Shown: one piece after another, positions 22,998 to 34,310 of the stretch
How positions within the stretch are numbered: position 1 is the first letter of the stretch
How the letters are laid out: each line of letters opens with the position of its first letter
Assembly (NCBI GenBank): GCA_023101725.1
Contig: JALJCO010000132.1
Span: 23,535-87,534 of the forward strand
From: Atherinomorus stipes
Taxonomy: Eukaryota; Chordata; Actinopteri; Atheriniformes; Atherinidae
Length of the DNA stretch: 64,000 bases
Direction of reading: 5' to 3'
Translations under genes and position numbers: made by a program
The notes under the pieces: model-generated
Database searches by the model: none
The model's input: the letters and a program-made list of their open reading frames with translations, nothing else
Told to the model about the DNA's origin: nothing

Positions 22998-23981
22998 AGG
23001 AGCCGTATCATGAAAAATGGACTTTTAAGAGCTTTTCAGCATGTCAGTGTGTTATTTCCTCATCAAGAAATGATTTAAGTCGTTATTTTTCTTCTTTCGC
23101 GCATATTTGAGTAATCTACATGAATATTTAAACCAAGCGCTACCTCCCTGCAAACGGCTGACTACCCACCCCGTTACGTATGAACGTGGCACCAATCACG
23201 AAAGTCCAAATGCGCACGCTCAGTATCGTAGCAAGACGCCCTCTGTTGAACAGTAACTCAGAGAATCCTATACACACTCTCTGAGGAATGTTGACAATGA
23301 CTCCACTTGCCAGAAGTGGGTAGATTTTATCTTCAGGAGCAGAAAAAACTTTCAACTTTGTGTGTGAACTTCACTCCTGAAAACTTCATGAATCTTGGGC
23401 AGTAAAGTGTTTTTTCTCGGGGATTACTACTGAAACCTGACGCAGTTCCCACCATAAAAACGCCTTACTGACAGACAACAACACTGATGAGTGAAAACAT
23501 CGCCCAGCTCAATGCTAACTGTTAGCCAATGATTTGTTTGCTAATTTACTTTCTTGTCAGAGGTCTGTATCGTGCTGCGTGGACTTCAAACTCCATATTA
23601 GACTTTGGGTTGAGCGCATACAGCTCCGTAACAGGCTGGTCCATTTTATTCCATCGATCGAAGTCCAATTATCCATCAATGTTTACAAATAGCATCCACA
23701 TGAGTGGCGAAGCCGGTGTTAAAACCAAATCTGTGACCCCAGATTCTGTGTCTGTTCCAGGGCAACGTCATGAAATGAGCGTAAAACATGTTGCGATTGG
23801 GCGAGAGCTTCGGTGGTTCGGTACAGTCAGCCATCTTACTTCCATGTAGGAAATGAGACGCATAAAAAAAACTATATTTAACATCAAATTAATTTCTATA
23901 GTGGTGAGTGGAATATTTAGCTTATATACTGTATGCCTGTAGTTGACTTTTGGTACATTTGAAAAGCATGATACAGCTCCT
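22998..23981. mobile_element. TTAA-flanked non-autonomous element (984 bp)
   Basis: Inverted ends AGGAGCCGTATCATG and CATGATACAGCTCCT lie between intact TTAA copies at 22994-22997 and 23982-23985. Unlike copies A-C, the inverted similarity is confined to the ends. The interior has open frames of up to 106 codons without recognisable transposase motifs. Confidence 0.75.
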
Positions 23982-23985
23982 TTAA

Positions 23986-25234
23986 GATAGACTTTGTTGC
24001 TGAGAAATACTCCTTTCATAGACACATGGCTCAAATGATTAAAGTAAAAACTGACGGTTTAACTTCCTAAAGGGGTTTTAATCATGTTGCAGGTTTATAC
24101 AGAAGGTTTTAATGGAGAATTTGAGGATTTTAGGGTTAGAGTTAGAGTTTAAGAAACTTCAAGGCAAACTTTAGTAAAGAAGTCTCAATGGCCAAAACAA
24201 GTTTTTATGCATGAGGAATTTGACTTTCCTTTTTAGTAAAAATTAAGACATATTCACTGAATATAATGAAGGAGCAGCCTTCAAACTTGCAGAAAATTCT
24301 TAAAGATGAGCATTTTTCAAAATCCTTGTTGCAACCTTGATAGTTAAAAAGTAATTTTGCCAGAAGCGCTCAGATAATTTACTTGAATAAAAGAAAGAAT
24401 GCGATAAAGGAAATTACCTTGAACATTGTGCATTAATACTTCTGAATTGGTGAGCTGAGCCATTTTCCATGTAAAATAACAATAAAGATGCAATATCCAT
24501 GATTTTCTTTGTTCTTGATGAACAACTGCTGGTTTGTTGATGTTTGGTACAAACTTAAACTGATGTAAAATAAACAAAAACATGCACAGCTCAATCTGAA
24601 TTTGACCAAATTAAAGGACTCCTGGTTGATTCAGGTACATCAAGTACAAACAAGCATCTCTGAAATAAACAAACTGTTTATTTTGTAATTTAGGTGAGAC
24701 TCAAGTCCCTTTTATGTTTTTTAATGCTCATCTAGTGATGATTTAGGGCAACATCATTTAGTAAAATGTCCTGAATTTCTAATAGGCTGCTAATTAAAAG
24801 AAACTTGAGTTGTGCTCCAGGAAGTCAGCCTTTTCTGTGTTTGTGTGGCTGTTTTTATTGGCAGTGGAGGTCTCAGAGGAGACACGCCGAACCTTTTGTT
24901 TCCCACTCTTTCCTGCTGCTTGAGCTCCCAATGCTTACAACTTCTTTTTCAGAACTACCTCTTCTAACTCCATTTGTTAGTGAAATGAAATATATTCTGC
25001 CCTTTGTTCATTAGTCAACACAGTTTCCCGAGATCTTTATAAAATGTCTGCGGCTGTGGGGGAGTACTGCATCACCTTTTTTGCATCATGAATTTACAGC
25101 AGTGTTCATACCTGCATCAAAAAGGATAATTTATTCTGATTTTCAGTAGAACACTGATAGTTTCTTCTTTCAGACAAAGTTTTAAGGTGGAAAATGTTCA
25201 CTTTCATATATTTGGACTGCCGTCTGCAGTCTCC
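23986..25234. other. AT-rich intron sequence, nothing recognised
   Basis: No supported coding, RNA or repeat feature was seen. A TTAAAGGACTCC word at 24613 resembles a T2 end, but no partner end was found. Confidence 0.45.
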
Positions 25235-25238
25235 TTAA

Positions 25239-25867
25239 AGGATAACTTTCCTTTTTTTCAACCTGGACCTTATTTCTAGGAGTTTATACTGTACGTGTAT
25301 TTACTCTCTAGTAAAATTTCTGTATCACTTTGACTCCTTCTGAAGATATTTTGTTGAGTCGTTCTTCAATGTACATCCATATAATAGGAGAGAGGGGGCA
25401 GGCTGTCTATTATCTGCAGCAAAACTCCTTAATTTCTCAGATACTTTAAGTAGAATAAACAAACGAAGGAGTACAGTACTATTGTCCTATGAGTTCAGAG
25501 TTAACTCTCCGTTCGTTATTGGGGTTTTTTTCAACATTCTACAGGCTGCGCTCGGCTGCAGTACAGCTGAGAAGAGCATCTTACTACCAAAACCAACAAA
25601 CAGCAATCTGCGAAACTCTGAACCCACAGGACAATAGGGCTTGTTTGCTAGTTCATTAAAGTATTGGTGAAATGAAGGAGTTTTACTGCAGATAATGCCT
25701 TACATAGAGGCTGCCCCGTCTCTCCCAGTATGGATGTACGTTGAAGGGCAACTCAACAAAATATTATCTGAAGGTGTCAAAGTGGTACAGAAATTTTACC
25801 GGTGAGTAAATGCACGTATAAACTCCTACAAATAAGGTTCAGGTTGAAAAAAAAAGAAAGTTATCCT
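25239..25867. mobile_element. TTAA-flanked foldback element (629 bp)
   Basis: Ends AGGATAACTTTCCTTTTTT and AAAGAAAGTTATCCT lie between TTAA copies at 25235-25238 and 25868-25871. Each half is an imperfect inverse of the other over most of its length: for example, a CTATTATCTGCAGCAAAACTCC block on the left answers a GGAGTTTTACTGCAGATAAT block on the right. It could fold into one long hairpin. It is non-coding. Confidence 0.8.
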
Positions 25868-25914
25868 TTAAATGAGTCATCTGACTGCTGTGACATGTCA
25901 TTTATCAGCTGTTA

Positions 25915-26260
25915 TTATACGGCTCTTTAGAATGCTGTTGAATGCTGCGTTGACTTGAATGGGTTTTCCCAACGTTCCAGCGGTCATTATTTTTGTATAA
26001 TGACCGCTGGAACAATATAATGACAGCTGTCAATGGCAACGGATTTTTTTTTCTTTTTTTTAACCTGTGGGCTTGCGGTGATACTAATATCCCTCCGCGT
26101 CACAAGTAGTCCGGTCACTACAGTAAGCGAGCACGTAGCGACATCTCGTGACCAAAAATGGATTACTTCCCAATTAATTTGAACGTCTTTGGCAAGTGTG
26201 GAGATTTTGAGCTCTGGGTCCAGGCCGAGTTTAAGGATTTACCCTCCCCAAAATGAAAAA
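25915..26260 (+). mobile_element. DNA-transposon-like remnant with perfect hairpin
   Basis: A TTATACGGCTCTTTAGAATGC segment seen dispersed in fish genomes is followed by a 17-bp perfect inverted repeat (25974-25990 with 25997-26013, 6-base loop). Downstream, an ATG at 26158 opens a 32-codon frame (MDYFPINLNVFGKCGDFELW at its start) to a TGA at 26254. The composition looks protein-coding, perhaps the N-terminus of a lost transposon protein. I do not identify the superfamily. Confidence 0.4.
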
Positions 26261-26308
26261 GGCAAGAAGAAGACCAGTGGTAAGACGCATACAGCTAACA
26301 GTAGAAAA

Positions 26309-26499
26309 GGAAATGTCCAGTTAAACCTACAGGAATAGGCGGTGCTAGGCCAAATTCCAGCCGCCATGGCTCAACTAACAAAGGTTGCTAAGCAACAGAT
26401 GTCCCGACTGTGGGAGAACTATTTTATTCTTAGTGTAAAAAACATCAGAACAGCAGACGAGGAAATGTCCAGTTCAACATACAGGAATAGCCGGTGCTA
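26309..26499 (+). repeat. 39-bp direct repeats 113 bases apart
   Basis: The 39 bases at 26309-26347 (GGAAATGTCCAGTTAAACCT...) recur at 26461-26499 with three mismatches. The intervening segment carries no recognised feature. It may be a local duplication or two ends of a small insertion. Confidence 0.75.
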
Positions 26500-26821
26500 T
26501 CCCTTACTTGTTCCTGGGTGCGGCCAACCAGAAGGACCTGATCGATCTGCCAGGTTACCGCGTCAGCCAGATTGGACAGCTGCAAGTGTAATCACCACAT
26601 CATGGACTGGGACAATGGACACATCATCTATGGATCAAGTACTGTAGAAATCATAAAGCGGGCCAGAGTCACTATGAGGAAATATGAGACACTGCACACC
26701 TGAGACACTCTCCTCTAGAGACGACTAAGCGGCGGGTGGTGTGACCAACCTGGTGGATCTGTCAGGTCCATCAGATTGGCCACGTCCAGGAATGATAAAC
26801 GTCATGACGAAGTGGTCAGAT

Positions 26822-27390
26822 CAGTGTTGCCAACTTAGTGACTGTCTCTATTTTTAGCGAGTTTTAAGACCCCTCTTGCAACTTTTTCTGGTGGTAATGA
26901 GACTTTTGGAGACTGATGTAAATGCATACAATGTTGCGGGTGCTCCCGCAGGCCCCTCCCCCCCCCTTAAAAAACACAGAGGCAGCCAACTCTGCTCCCA
27001 GCAGCAGTCAGAGAAACATGCGGCTCTGCTCTGTGAACCAGACAGAAAATTAAACACTCAAAGATGCCACTGGATGATCCTGCCCTGGCTTTCTGTCAGA
27101 CATTAATGCCTATTGATGAAGCCTGCTGTAGACTGTTAAATGAAAGACAAACTAGACTAATCAACACTAAAACACAGAAAATATTGACAGGTTTCTTTTT
27201 GTTTTGTTCTAAACATATTTAGGGTGTCTTTTTCCATGTTTTGCCTCTCTTATTCCACATTATTCCACTCTGCTGCAGCATCAATTGCAATTATATGTAT
27301 TAGGTCAATTATGCAAATTAGACAATGACCTCATCTCGCAACTTTTATGACCCAATGGTTATTTTTATTTCTGAGGAGTTGGCTACAGTG
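26822..27390. mobile_element. hAT MITE with perfect 8-bp target duplication
   Basis: Left end CAGTGTTGCCAACTTAGTGA and right end GAGTTGGCTACAGTG are imperfect inverted repeats. Both sides carry GGTCAGAT (26814-26821 and 27391-27398), a perfect 8-bp duplication that defines a hAT insertion. Subterminal TTAGCGAGTTTTAAGACCCC-type sequence is common in fish hATs. No transposase frame is present. Confidence 0.85.
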
Positions 27391-28059
27391 GGTCAGATGA
27401 CACTTTTGAAGAAGGTCCAGTCAAAACATCTTCCAAGTTCCACCTTAAACTTTGTCTGAAACTGCCAGTGTGATGTTCATACCTGCCACTTTTGGGGCAT
27501 TAAATGACCCACTCCTCTTTCACAGGGTTCTCCTCTTTTCTTTTTGTCATTATCACTCAATAATCCTTGAACAACATTATTAACATGTGATAGAGCAGAA
27601 TAATAGCCTGAAAGCTGACACTGGCACAGCAAACAGCAGTTCTTTCTTTTATTCATTCCTAATATGTTGAACTTACCAGGTACAAAAATGCAGAACATAA
27701 TGGTGAGCCAGCTGCTTTGTCATGCTTCATTTAGTTACATATCAGCTCAATAAGCCTGTTATTTAAGTTCTCAAAAGCTAATCCCTTTAACAGGCTGGCT
27801 TACCATTTGGTTGAACAGATGTTTCAGTGACTAGAATGAATTTCATTACTAATTTGTGGAAATAAACCTGTTTGAGTCATCTCTACCTCTTGGTTTGGTT
27901 ATGTTGCGTTAATTATCCCATTATATCACAGCTAAATGCTCCATGTTTAGTGTGAACTCTGGTCTGTAGCAAACCTTATTAATCCTTGAGCTCTGCTATC
28001 ACAGATGTATTCTGGCTCAGAAAAAATCTTGTCATTTGTAAACTAGCATTTTTAAAAGA

Positions 28060-28345
28060 TTTAAAATCTATTTTGTGACTGACTTGAAACCAGTGTCAAG
28101 ATTTGAAAGTGGTGTGATGTATTCAGATCTTTTAGTCCTGGTTAAAACTCTGGCAGCAGCAGTCTGGATGGGCCGCAGCTGTTTAACGCACAGTAATCGA
28201 GTCTACTAGAGATAAACTTGTGGTCTTTTGGGAAACAAAAAGTTAGAAAAAGGCATTGAAAAATAGGAGTTTTTGAATAGTACATCCCCCTTTGAGTAAA
28301 ATCCTTATTTTTACTTTGGTGTCAATCCCCAGGTCATCTAGATTT
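28060..28345 (-). pseudogene. L2-type LINE RT fragment, short
   Basis: The segment around GGCAGCAGCAGTCTGGATGG and GTAATCGAGTCTACTAGAGA parallels the L2-type RT fragment at 17340 in the same orientation. It is short, heavily mutated and without a usable frame. Confidence 0.5.
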
Positions 28346-28414
28346 AATCCTGGTGAATGCCCAGCCTGTCACTTGCCACATCTCTTGAGTCCTTCGCATA
28401 CAGCACCAACCGGG

Positions 28415-28790
28415 CTGAGCATGTGGATTACCAAAGTGTAAGTTTAGCACCGCAGCCTCACAGTAAAAAGGTCACTAGTTCAAATCCAGGCTGGGAGGGG
28501 GGTTTGAACAATTCCAACAGTGGCCTTCCTGTGTGGAGTTTGCATGTTCTCTCTGGGTACTCCGGCTTTCTCCCACCATCCAAAGACATGCATGTTAGTA
28601 TAATTGGTCAATCTAAATTGTCCGTAGGTATGAATGTGAGTGTGAATGTGAGTGTGAATGGTTGTCTGTCTCTCTGTTGGCCCTGCGACAGACTGGCCAG
28701 GGGTGTACCCCGCCTCTCGCCTGATAATAGCTGGGATAGGCTCCAGCAACCCCCCGCTTGAACTGGATAAGCGGTACAGACTGATATATT
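28415..28790 (+). repeat. tRNA-derived SINE-like repeat
   Basis: A head with TTTAGCACCGCAGCCTCACA (box A-like) and AGTTCAAATCC (box B-like) is followed by a body reading GTGGAGTTTGCATGTTCTC, CCAAAGACATGCATGTTAG, a (GTGTGAAT)n segment and GGGATAGGCTCCAGC, then TGGATAAGCGGTACAGA and an AT tail. This is a very common fish repeat. The tRNA-like head suggests an RNA polymerase III SINE. Frames over it are not genes. Confidence 0.65.
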
Positions 28791-28799
28791 ATATATATA

Positions 28800-29516
28800 C
28801 AGTGTTGTATAAAGTACCCAAAAGCCATACTTGAGTAAACGTAAAAGTACCTTACTGGAAAATTACTCAAGTAAAAGTGAAAGTCGCCTGCTCAAATATT
28901 ACTTGAGTAAAAGTAAAAAAAAAAAAAATAGCTATTATTATTATTAGCTGTACTTAAGTATCAAAGTAAGAAGTACTTTTCATAAAAGGCAATCAAAAAT
29001 TTGAGTTTAAAATTTTCTTTATTCCTGTTTAGTTTTTAAGTTTTCTTTAATTTGCAAAGTGTGATGTCATCTCTGACATTTTAGGCTTCTCCGTCTTCCT
29101 CCTTCTCATCAAATAACATTAGAGAGACTCGACTTGTCTGAGACTCCTGACACAATTAAGCCACCATTAATTTGAAATTTACCCGCTGGCCGCTGCTTTC
29201 ATCCGCCGCACAACGGGGGTAACCGATAATAACGTGTTGTGGTCTGTATCTCCAACATCATTGGCTACTAGTCCCACTGCAACAAAACAAAGATTGTCCA
29301 TTGGCTATCGCGTTCTTTCTTATTTTGTAACGAGTAACGAGGATGCTCAGGTAAATGTAATGGAGTAAAAGTACTAATTCTTTTTCGGAAAATGTAGTGA
29401 AGTAAAAGTAAAAGTCGTCAGAAATAGAAGTAGTAAAGAACTTATATAAAAAAATACTACTTAAGTAAAGTAACTAAGTAAACTAAGTATTTTTACTTTG
29501 TTACTATACAACACTG
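28800..29516. mobile_element. hAT-like MITE with CAGTGTTGTA ends
   Basis: Left end CAGTGTTGTATAAAGTAC and right end GTTACTATACAACACTG are inverted repeats. Flanks TATATATA and TGTATATA give a 7/8 match to an 8-bp duplication, though in TA-rich sequence. The interior is full of AAGTAAAAGTA words (ACTTGAGTAAAAGT), typical of this fish family. It is non-coding. Confidence 0.7.
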
Positions 29517-29565
29517 TGTATATATATATATATATGTTTATATATATATTTATATATAAAATCAT
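29517..29565. repeat. TA-rich microsatellite
   Basis: Interrupted TA repeats follow the hAT-like element; its insertion target was probably this tract. Confidence 0.75.
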
Positions 29566-30296
29566 GCTCGTCAAGGTTTCCTATAACAGACTTAACCAAT
29601 TTCTCTGTTTTTGGCTGATGTAACCGTTTGTTTTTTAATGGAGTTCAATTTCAGTTCAAGAAAACAAAGCAAAAGTTTTAACAGGTTGAAAAGACACAGC
29701 GAACATCATCATCTGGAGGTCTGTAGGTTCACACACACTGACATCAATAATGGCACCTCAACTGTGTCACACCACAGGTGTAAAGGTGGCTCCTGCTCGA
29801 TGATGGCTGAGGTCCGGGTCGTGAATCTGTGCAGCGCTTGAAGTCTTCAACTCGCCTCAACACACTGGTGCCATAGTCATGGGCTGGGAGGAACTGAAGA
29901 CTGAAAGCGCCACACAGTGCGCCTTGGTGCACGTTCTGCAGCCCTGCAAGTTCACTCAGCAGCTTAATCATCACACATGCATGCAAACTGAGACTTTACG
30001 TTGCTGTCGCAACAAGTCAGCCATCAAAGTATGAGTTAAATGTCTCACAAGCTCAGATGTGACAACCTGAAAACCTGCGTGACAGACTGAGGCAGAAGCA
30101 GATACAAAGAGACGGAGGCAGATAAAGGAGGATATGGGGGGAGGGGGAGGAAAGGTCATCACCGCGGTGTGTCACTCCCTGATAGTAACATCACATGCTA
30201 ATCAAAATCAAAGCTCTGTTACCTTTAGGAGATTAAAAGAAGTTCATCCTTTACTCTTCCTGACGGTCACCTTTCTTCTTCCCAGCTAATTTTTTT
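29566..30296. other. intron sequence, nothing recognised
   Basis: Short open frames on both strands lack domain-like composition, and no repeat was recognised. Confidence 0.4.
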
Positions 30297-30300
30297 TACA

Positions 30301-30342
<42 letters not shown>
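30297..30342. repeat. (CA)n then TA microsatellite
   Basis: ACACACACAT-type dinucleotide repeats are followed by TATATATA, immediately before the TACAG start of a Tc1 remnant. Confidence 0.85.
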
Positions 30343-30690
30343 CAGTCATCCTCAAAATTATTCATACCTTCCCATTAAAGAAGTAAAAAAAAACATCAGC
30401 TGTCAGTGAATTAAGTTGAAATTGAAAAAGGTTAATACATAAAAATTTAATGAAAATCATGACATTGATTTAGAAACAAAAATAATGAAAGCAAACAAAA
30501 AAGTAAATTAAGTAAACAAGCTTGATAAGGCTCCTGAACTAAAATTTTGTTTAGCAATCCTTTATGGCAATCACTCCAATTAAGTGTTTTCTGCAATGTC
30601 CAATCAGACTACACACCTGTTGGCAGGTATTTTGGTCAACGGTTCATGACCAAGGTTGTCTGAGACGGTTTCGTTGTTTTTTTGTTTTGC
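30341..30690 (-). pseudogene. Tc1-like 3' end, minus orientation
   Basis: The end ACAGTCATCCTCAAAATTAT is the inverse of the end at 12600-12623. The segment AATCACTCCAATTAAGTGTT and the CCTGTTGGCAGGTATTTTGG block are the inverse of the Tc1 C-terminal coding region. Many mutations disable the frame. Confidence 0.7.
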
Positions 30691-31604
30691 TTTGTTTTTT
30701 AAATGATTCTCTTCAAATACAATTCAAAAGCAATATTTTATTTCAGTAAATTATAATTTAGTGAATTTTTATTTATTATTACTTTTTTTTTAATTTTGAA
30801 GAGTACTGTATTTTGGTGCAATACCTGAACTATATTGCAATTAATCTAGATTAAAACATTTAATCGCAATTAACTGCATGAATGTCTTGAATGAACTTGC
30901 ATTAATCGTAAATTTGAACTCTTTTCTACAAGTATCACTAAGAAGACTTTATATTTCTAATGAGTAAACATTTCCATCCACACAAGAGGGCGCTCCAGAC
31001 TTGGAACAACTATGCTGCAGTGGATCAATGATCCGAAAATGGCCTTTTTTCAGCGAGGGGTTGTCTATTTCAGACATAAGGCATACTTTCTCTTCATAAT
31101 CTGTCCAAGATTTTCATTTCTATCCTTGTGTTCTGCCTTTCTCCACAATAAAATTATACAAAAATCCCAACTAATGTCTTTACTTTATCCCCAACATTTC
31201 TTCCCCATGCTTTTCCAATCTGTTTCGTCTTCTTCCTTCTTTCCTCTCTCTTTCTCTTCAGGCTTAATTTTTCCATCTGTGCAGCAAAGTGCTGTTATGT
31301 ATTATCTCTTTTCTTCCCTAAACTACATTTCTACCCCTTTTGTTCTCAGTTTTTTTTTTTGGGTTATTATCCGCTGTGATGTCAGAATTAAATACCAGTG
31401 ATTCTGTTTTACTTTACGGAGTACTGCAGCATGTCTGACTCCTGGGGAAAACCATCCTGCCATGACAGATTTACACAAACAAAGCATTAGCAAAACATCA
31501 GAAAAGCTCTGTTTAATCTAGCTGAACAAAGAAAACAGATCAGAGGCTGATGTTTAACAACTCATACGGAAGAAAAGGGAAATTTTTATCATTCTAAATT
31601 AAAC
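30691..31604. other. AT-rich sequence, nothing recognised
   Basis: A 129-codon frame at 31012-31401 is rich in Phe, Ser and Leu from T-rich DNA and shows no domain; it is treated as chance. Confidence 0.45.
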
Positions 31605-31612
31605 CACTATGT

Positions 31613-32992
31613 CAGGGGTCGGCAACCCGCGGCTCCGGAGCCGCATGCGGTTCTTTAGTCCCTCCGTTGCGGCTCCCTGCATTGGAAAATTAATTAATGA
31701 CTATTCTACTAAAGTGTATTGTAATTTGGTTGGTTCACTTTAATAATGTGATTCTAAAAGACCAAGACAAATGTCCCCTTGAGAGACAACAAAGTTTCTT
31801 ATCTTATTCTAAATTTGAGGATTATGATGATCCCTCTGAGGGATTCATGTACAGTTGCGCACTTTTCCCGAGTTCTCTGAGCACTGCAAATGCAGCACGT
31901 GAAATAAAATCCAACTCAACTATTAAAATAAAGACATAATTTATATTTTTACCGTTTTGCAAAGCAGCCCATTGAGTGTCAGGTGCAACAAGCAGGTAAC
32001 TGCAGTAAAAAACGGCGAGTAACAGTCCAGCATGCTACGATGCGTCTCACAAACCTTTACGCAGTCAATCAGTGTTAATAACTGCACTTCATGCTCACGT
32101 GCCGCTATTGTGCAGCATAGCATGATACAGCCCTATTGAATCAGCAATCACGGAATTAAACATTAAAAACGGAATCAATTACAAACAAAGAATATCACTG
32201 AGTGTGGACGTGCCGCGGAGCGCTGAACTTTCCTCCTGGCGCATTATCCCACGAACGCCTCACAGCGGAGCGTCTCTGTTGCGCTGTTGCTGCAGTTCTG
32301 GCATTTAAAGTGAATAATAAACGAGCAAAAGCTTATTTGTCCACTCCGACCCTGTCATGCTGCGCTTTGATCACTTCTCCAGCAGGTAGGCCGACGATAG
32401 AGAAGAAAAGTGTCTGATGCACTGAGCATGTTCAGCGCTGCGTGGGCAGATTCATTTGTTTTCACTGTGACCAGATTATTTTGCGTAGCTATGTTCATAT
32501 TTTGTGAAACAGTAATTTCATTTTTCGGGTAGCTTACTGCACGCGCCAGTAAAAGGATGACGGCACAGACAGGACAGCATGTTTGGTTTGCTGCTGGTAG
32601 GTTATTAAAGCTGCGTCTTTTTCCATCCTACATAAATACAACTAAAATAGATTTTTTCTTTAAAAAGTGACCTTCAACCCGACGTCTTTTCTTTTTTTTT
32701 TTAGTTTAAAATGTTTTTTTGCTGGATGCAGAAATGTAATTTCGTTTTCTCGTTTTTATGTTAAATGCAACACATTTAACGTTAAAGTTTTATTTAATTA
32801 TCAATGTTAAAAGTCAGTTGATGCTTCAGTGTTTTCTTTATTGTAGGAAACGGGTCTAAAAGGCTGTTTGGCTGAAACAGGTTGCCGACCGGCTTATTTA
32901 AGACTTTTACATTTTTGCGGCTCCAGACAGATTTGTTTTTCGTTTTTTTGGTCCAATTTGGCTCTTTGAACATTTTGGGTTGCCGACCCCTG
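31613..32992. mobile_element. hAT element, 1380 bp, perfect target duplication
   Basis: Left end CAGGGGTCGGCAACCCGCGG and right end GGGTTGCCGACCCCTG are inverted repeats, flanked by CACTATGT at 31605-31612 and 32993-33000, a perfect 8-bp duplication. GCGGCTCC sequence just inside each end marks a widespread vertebrate hAT family. No long transposase frame remains, so this copy is non-autonomous. Confidence 0.9.
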
Positions 32993-33449
32993 CACTATGT
33001 GTTAAAAAAAAAAACCCAAAGTGGATTCTGTTATCTGAATGTTGACGACACATTTATTTAATTCTTTTTTAGTGAACAACCAGTGCGCAAAGGCCTGTAT
33101 CACTGGTATAATGATAATGTTTACACTGGGTTTTTATTTGAACACTTGCCAGTGCTGCTTTAAAACTGGGGCTCCCAAATTTATCTCAGGGGGTCATTAG
33201 ATCACTGTAAAAAACATATAGCCATTTATCAAACAAATAAGTGATCTTTTATAAAGGCAGTCAAAATGAATGCCTTAATGCAAACAGATATTAGGGAAAT
33301 TAAAGCATTTTTCAAAAAAGCATTAATGTAACAAAGTAATAACTCATATAATATTAAACATCTAAATTTGGCATAATCTCAATTTGGGGCATGTAGGTGC
33401 TTTGATACAATAGCAAATTGAATCCTCCAACAACCACTTTATCCTCCTT

Positions 33450-33710
33450 ATTACCTCTGCCAAGGAGGTAATGTTTTCGGTAGTGTTGGGTGGTTAGTCC
33501 GTTTGTCTGTCTGTCAGCAACTTTATGGAAAAAATACTGGATGGATTGACCTGAAATTTTCACCAGCCATGTGCCTCAGTCCAAGGACGGACCCATTAAA
33601 TTTTGGTGGTGATCCGGATCACTTTCTGGATCCTGGAATTTTTTGAAGGATTCTTTATCATTGCGAGAGTTGTCTGGCGGAGGTCTGCGCTCTCCGAATG
33701 CTTTTCTAGT
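33450..33710. repeat. dispersed fish repeat with TTACCTCTGCCAAGGAGGTAA
   Basis: It opens with an imperfect palindrome TTACCTCTGCCAAGGAGGTAA, then GTTTGTCTGTCTGTCAG and GGTGGTGATCCGGATCACTT, and ends GGAGGTCTGCGCTCTCCGA. These blocks recur widely in fish and other animal genomes. I cannot assign a transposon class. Confidence 0.5.
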
Positions 33711-33902
33711 CTATTATGTTTGTGGTAGTTTCACAAGCCTCACATTTAGAACTTTTGTCATCAGGTGTCCAGAAACAAAATATTTACAGGTGCTAATTCA
33801 ACAATCAGAATTTGCCATTATCTCATTGAGGACAGCTTATTTTTGGCATATGGGTAGCTGTTGACATAACCCACCCAAAAAAGAAAAAACAAAAAACAGC
33901 AA

Positions 33903-34216
33903 CCCGAGCCAGCATTTCCATGTGGGGCCCATATTGGTAAAATTTTTGCTGCATATGAGGGGCCCAAGTGGGTTTGTCCACAGTTTCCATGGTGGCCCCA
34001 CCTGTTTTTGCCCATATAGCCTATAGGCATGGGCTTGAACTGGGCAAATTTGCAGATCTCACAGTTTAAGTTACATGGGCCCCATATGTGGAAATCCACA
34101 TGGGAAAACACAGATGGGGCCACCATGGAAACCGTAGACAAAGCCACGTGGTCCCTCAAATGCAGCCAAATTTAACCCATACGGGCCCCACATGGAAATG
34201 CTGACTGGGATTGTGT
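33903..34216. mobile_element. foldback MITE with arms over 100 bp
   Basis: The left arm beginning CCCGAGCCAGCATTTCCATG and the right arm ending CATGGAAATGCTGACTGGG are inverse copies over roughly 100 bp, both carrying GTTTCCATGGTGGCCCCA or its inverse. The interior is short. The structure resembles palindromic fish MITEs. No clear target duplication was found. Confidence 0.7.
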
Positions 34217-34310
34217 TCTCTTGATGTTGTGGCTCAAAGGGTTTGGAAAGCACTGCCTTAATGTATTCAAGCAATCCAAGTGCATTTACATCAATGGCAG
34301 AAAAACTAGT

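Noticed and set aside
28480..28870. Frames of 85-134 codons with SHSHSHSH or VSVNVSVN repeats
   Set aside because: They are shadows of the GTGTGAAT repeat inside the SINE-like element.
29744..29986. Alternative candidate for the opsin C-terminal exon on the minus strand
   Set aside because: It lacks an FYRCF-type start after an acceptor and a VAHY-type end; the exon at 10148-10444 has both.
31012..31401. 129-codon hydrophobic frame, possible membrane protein
   Set aside because: The Phe/Ser/Leu content follows from T-rich DNA; no splice context, homologous motif or positive charge pattern was seen.
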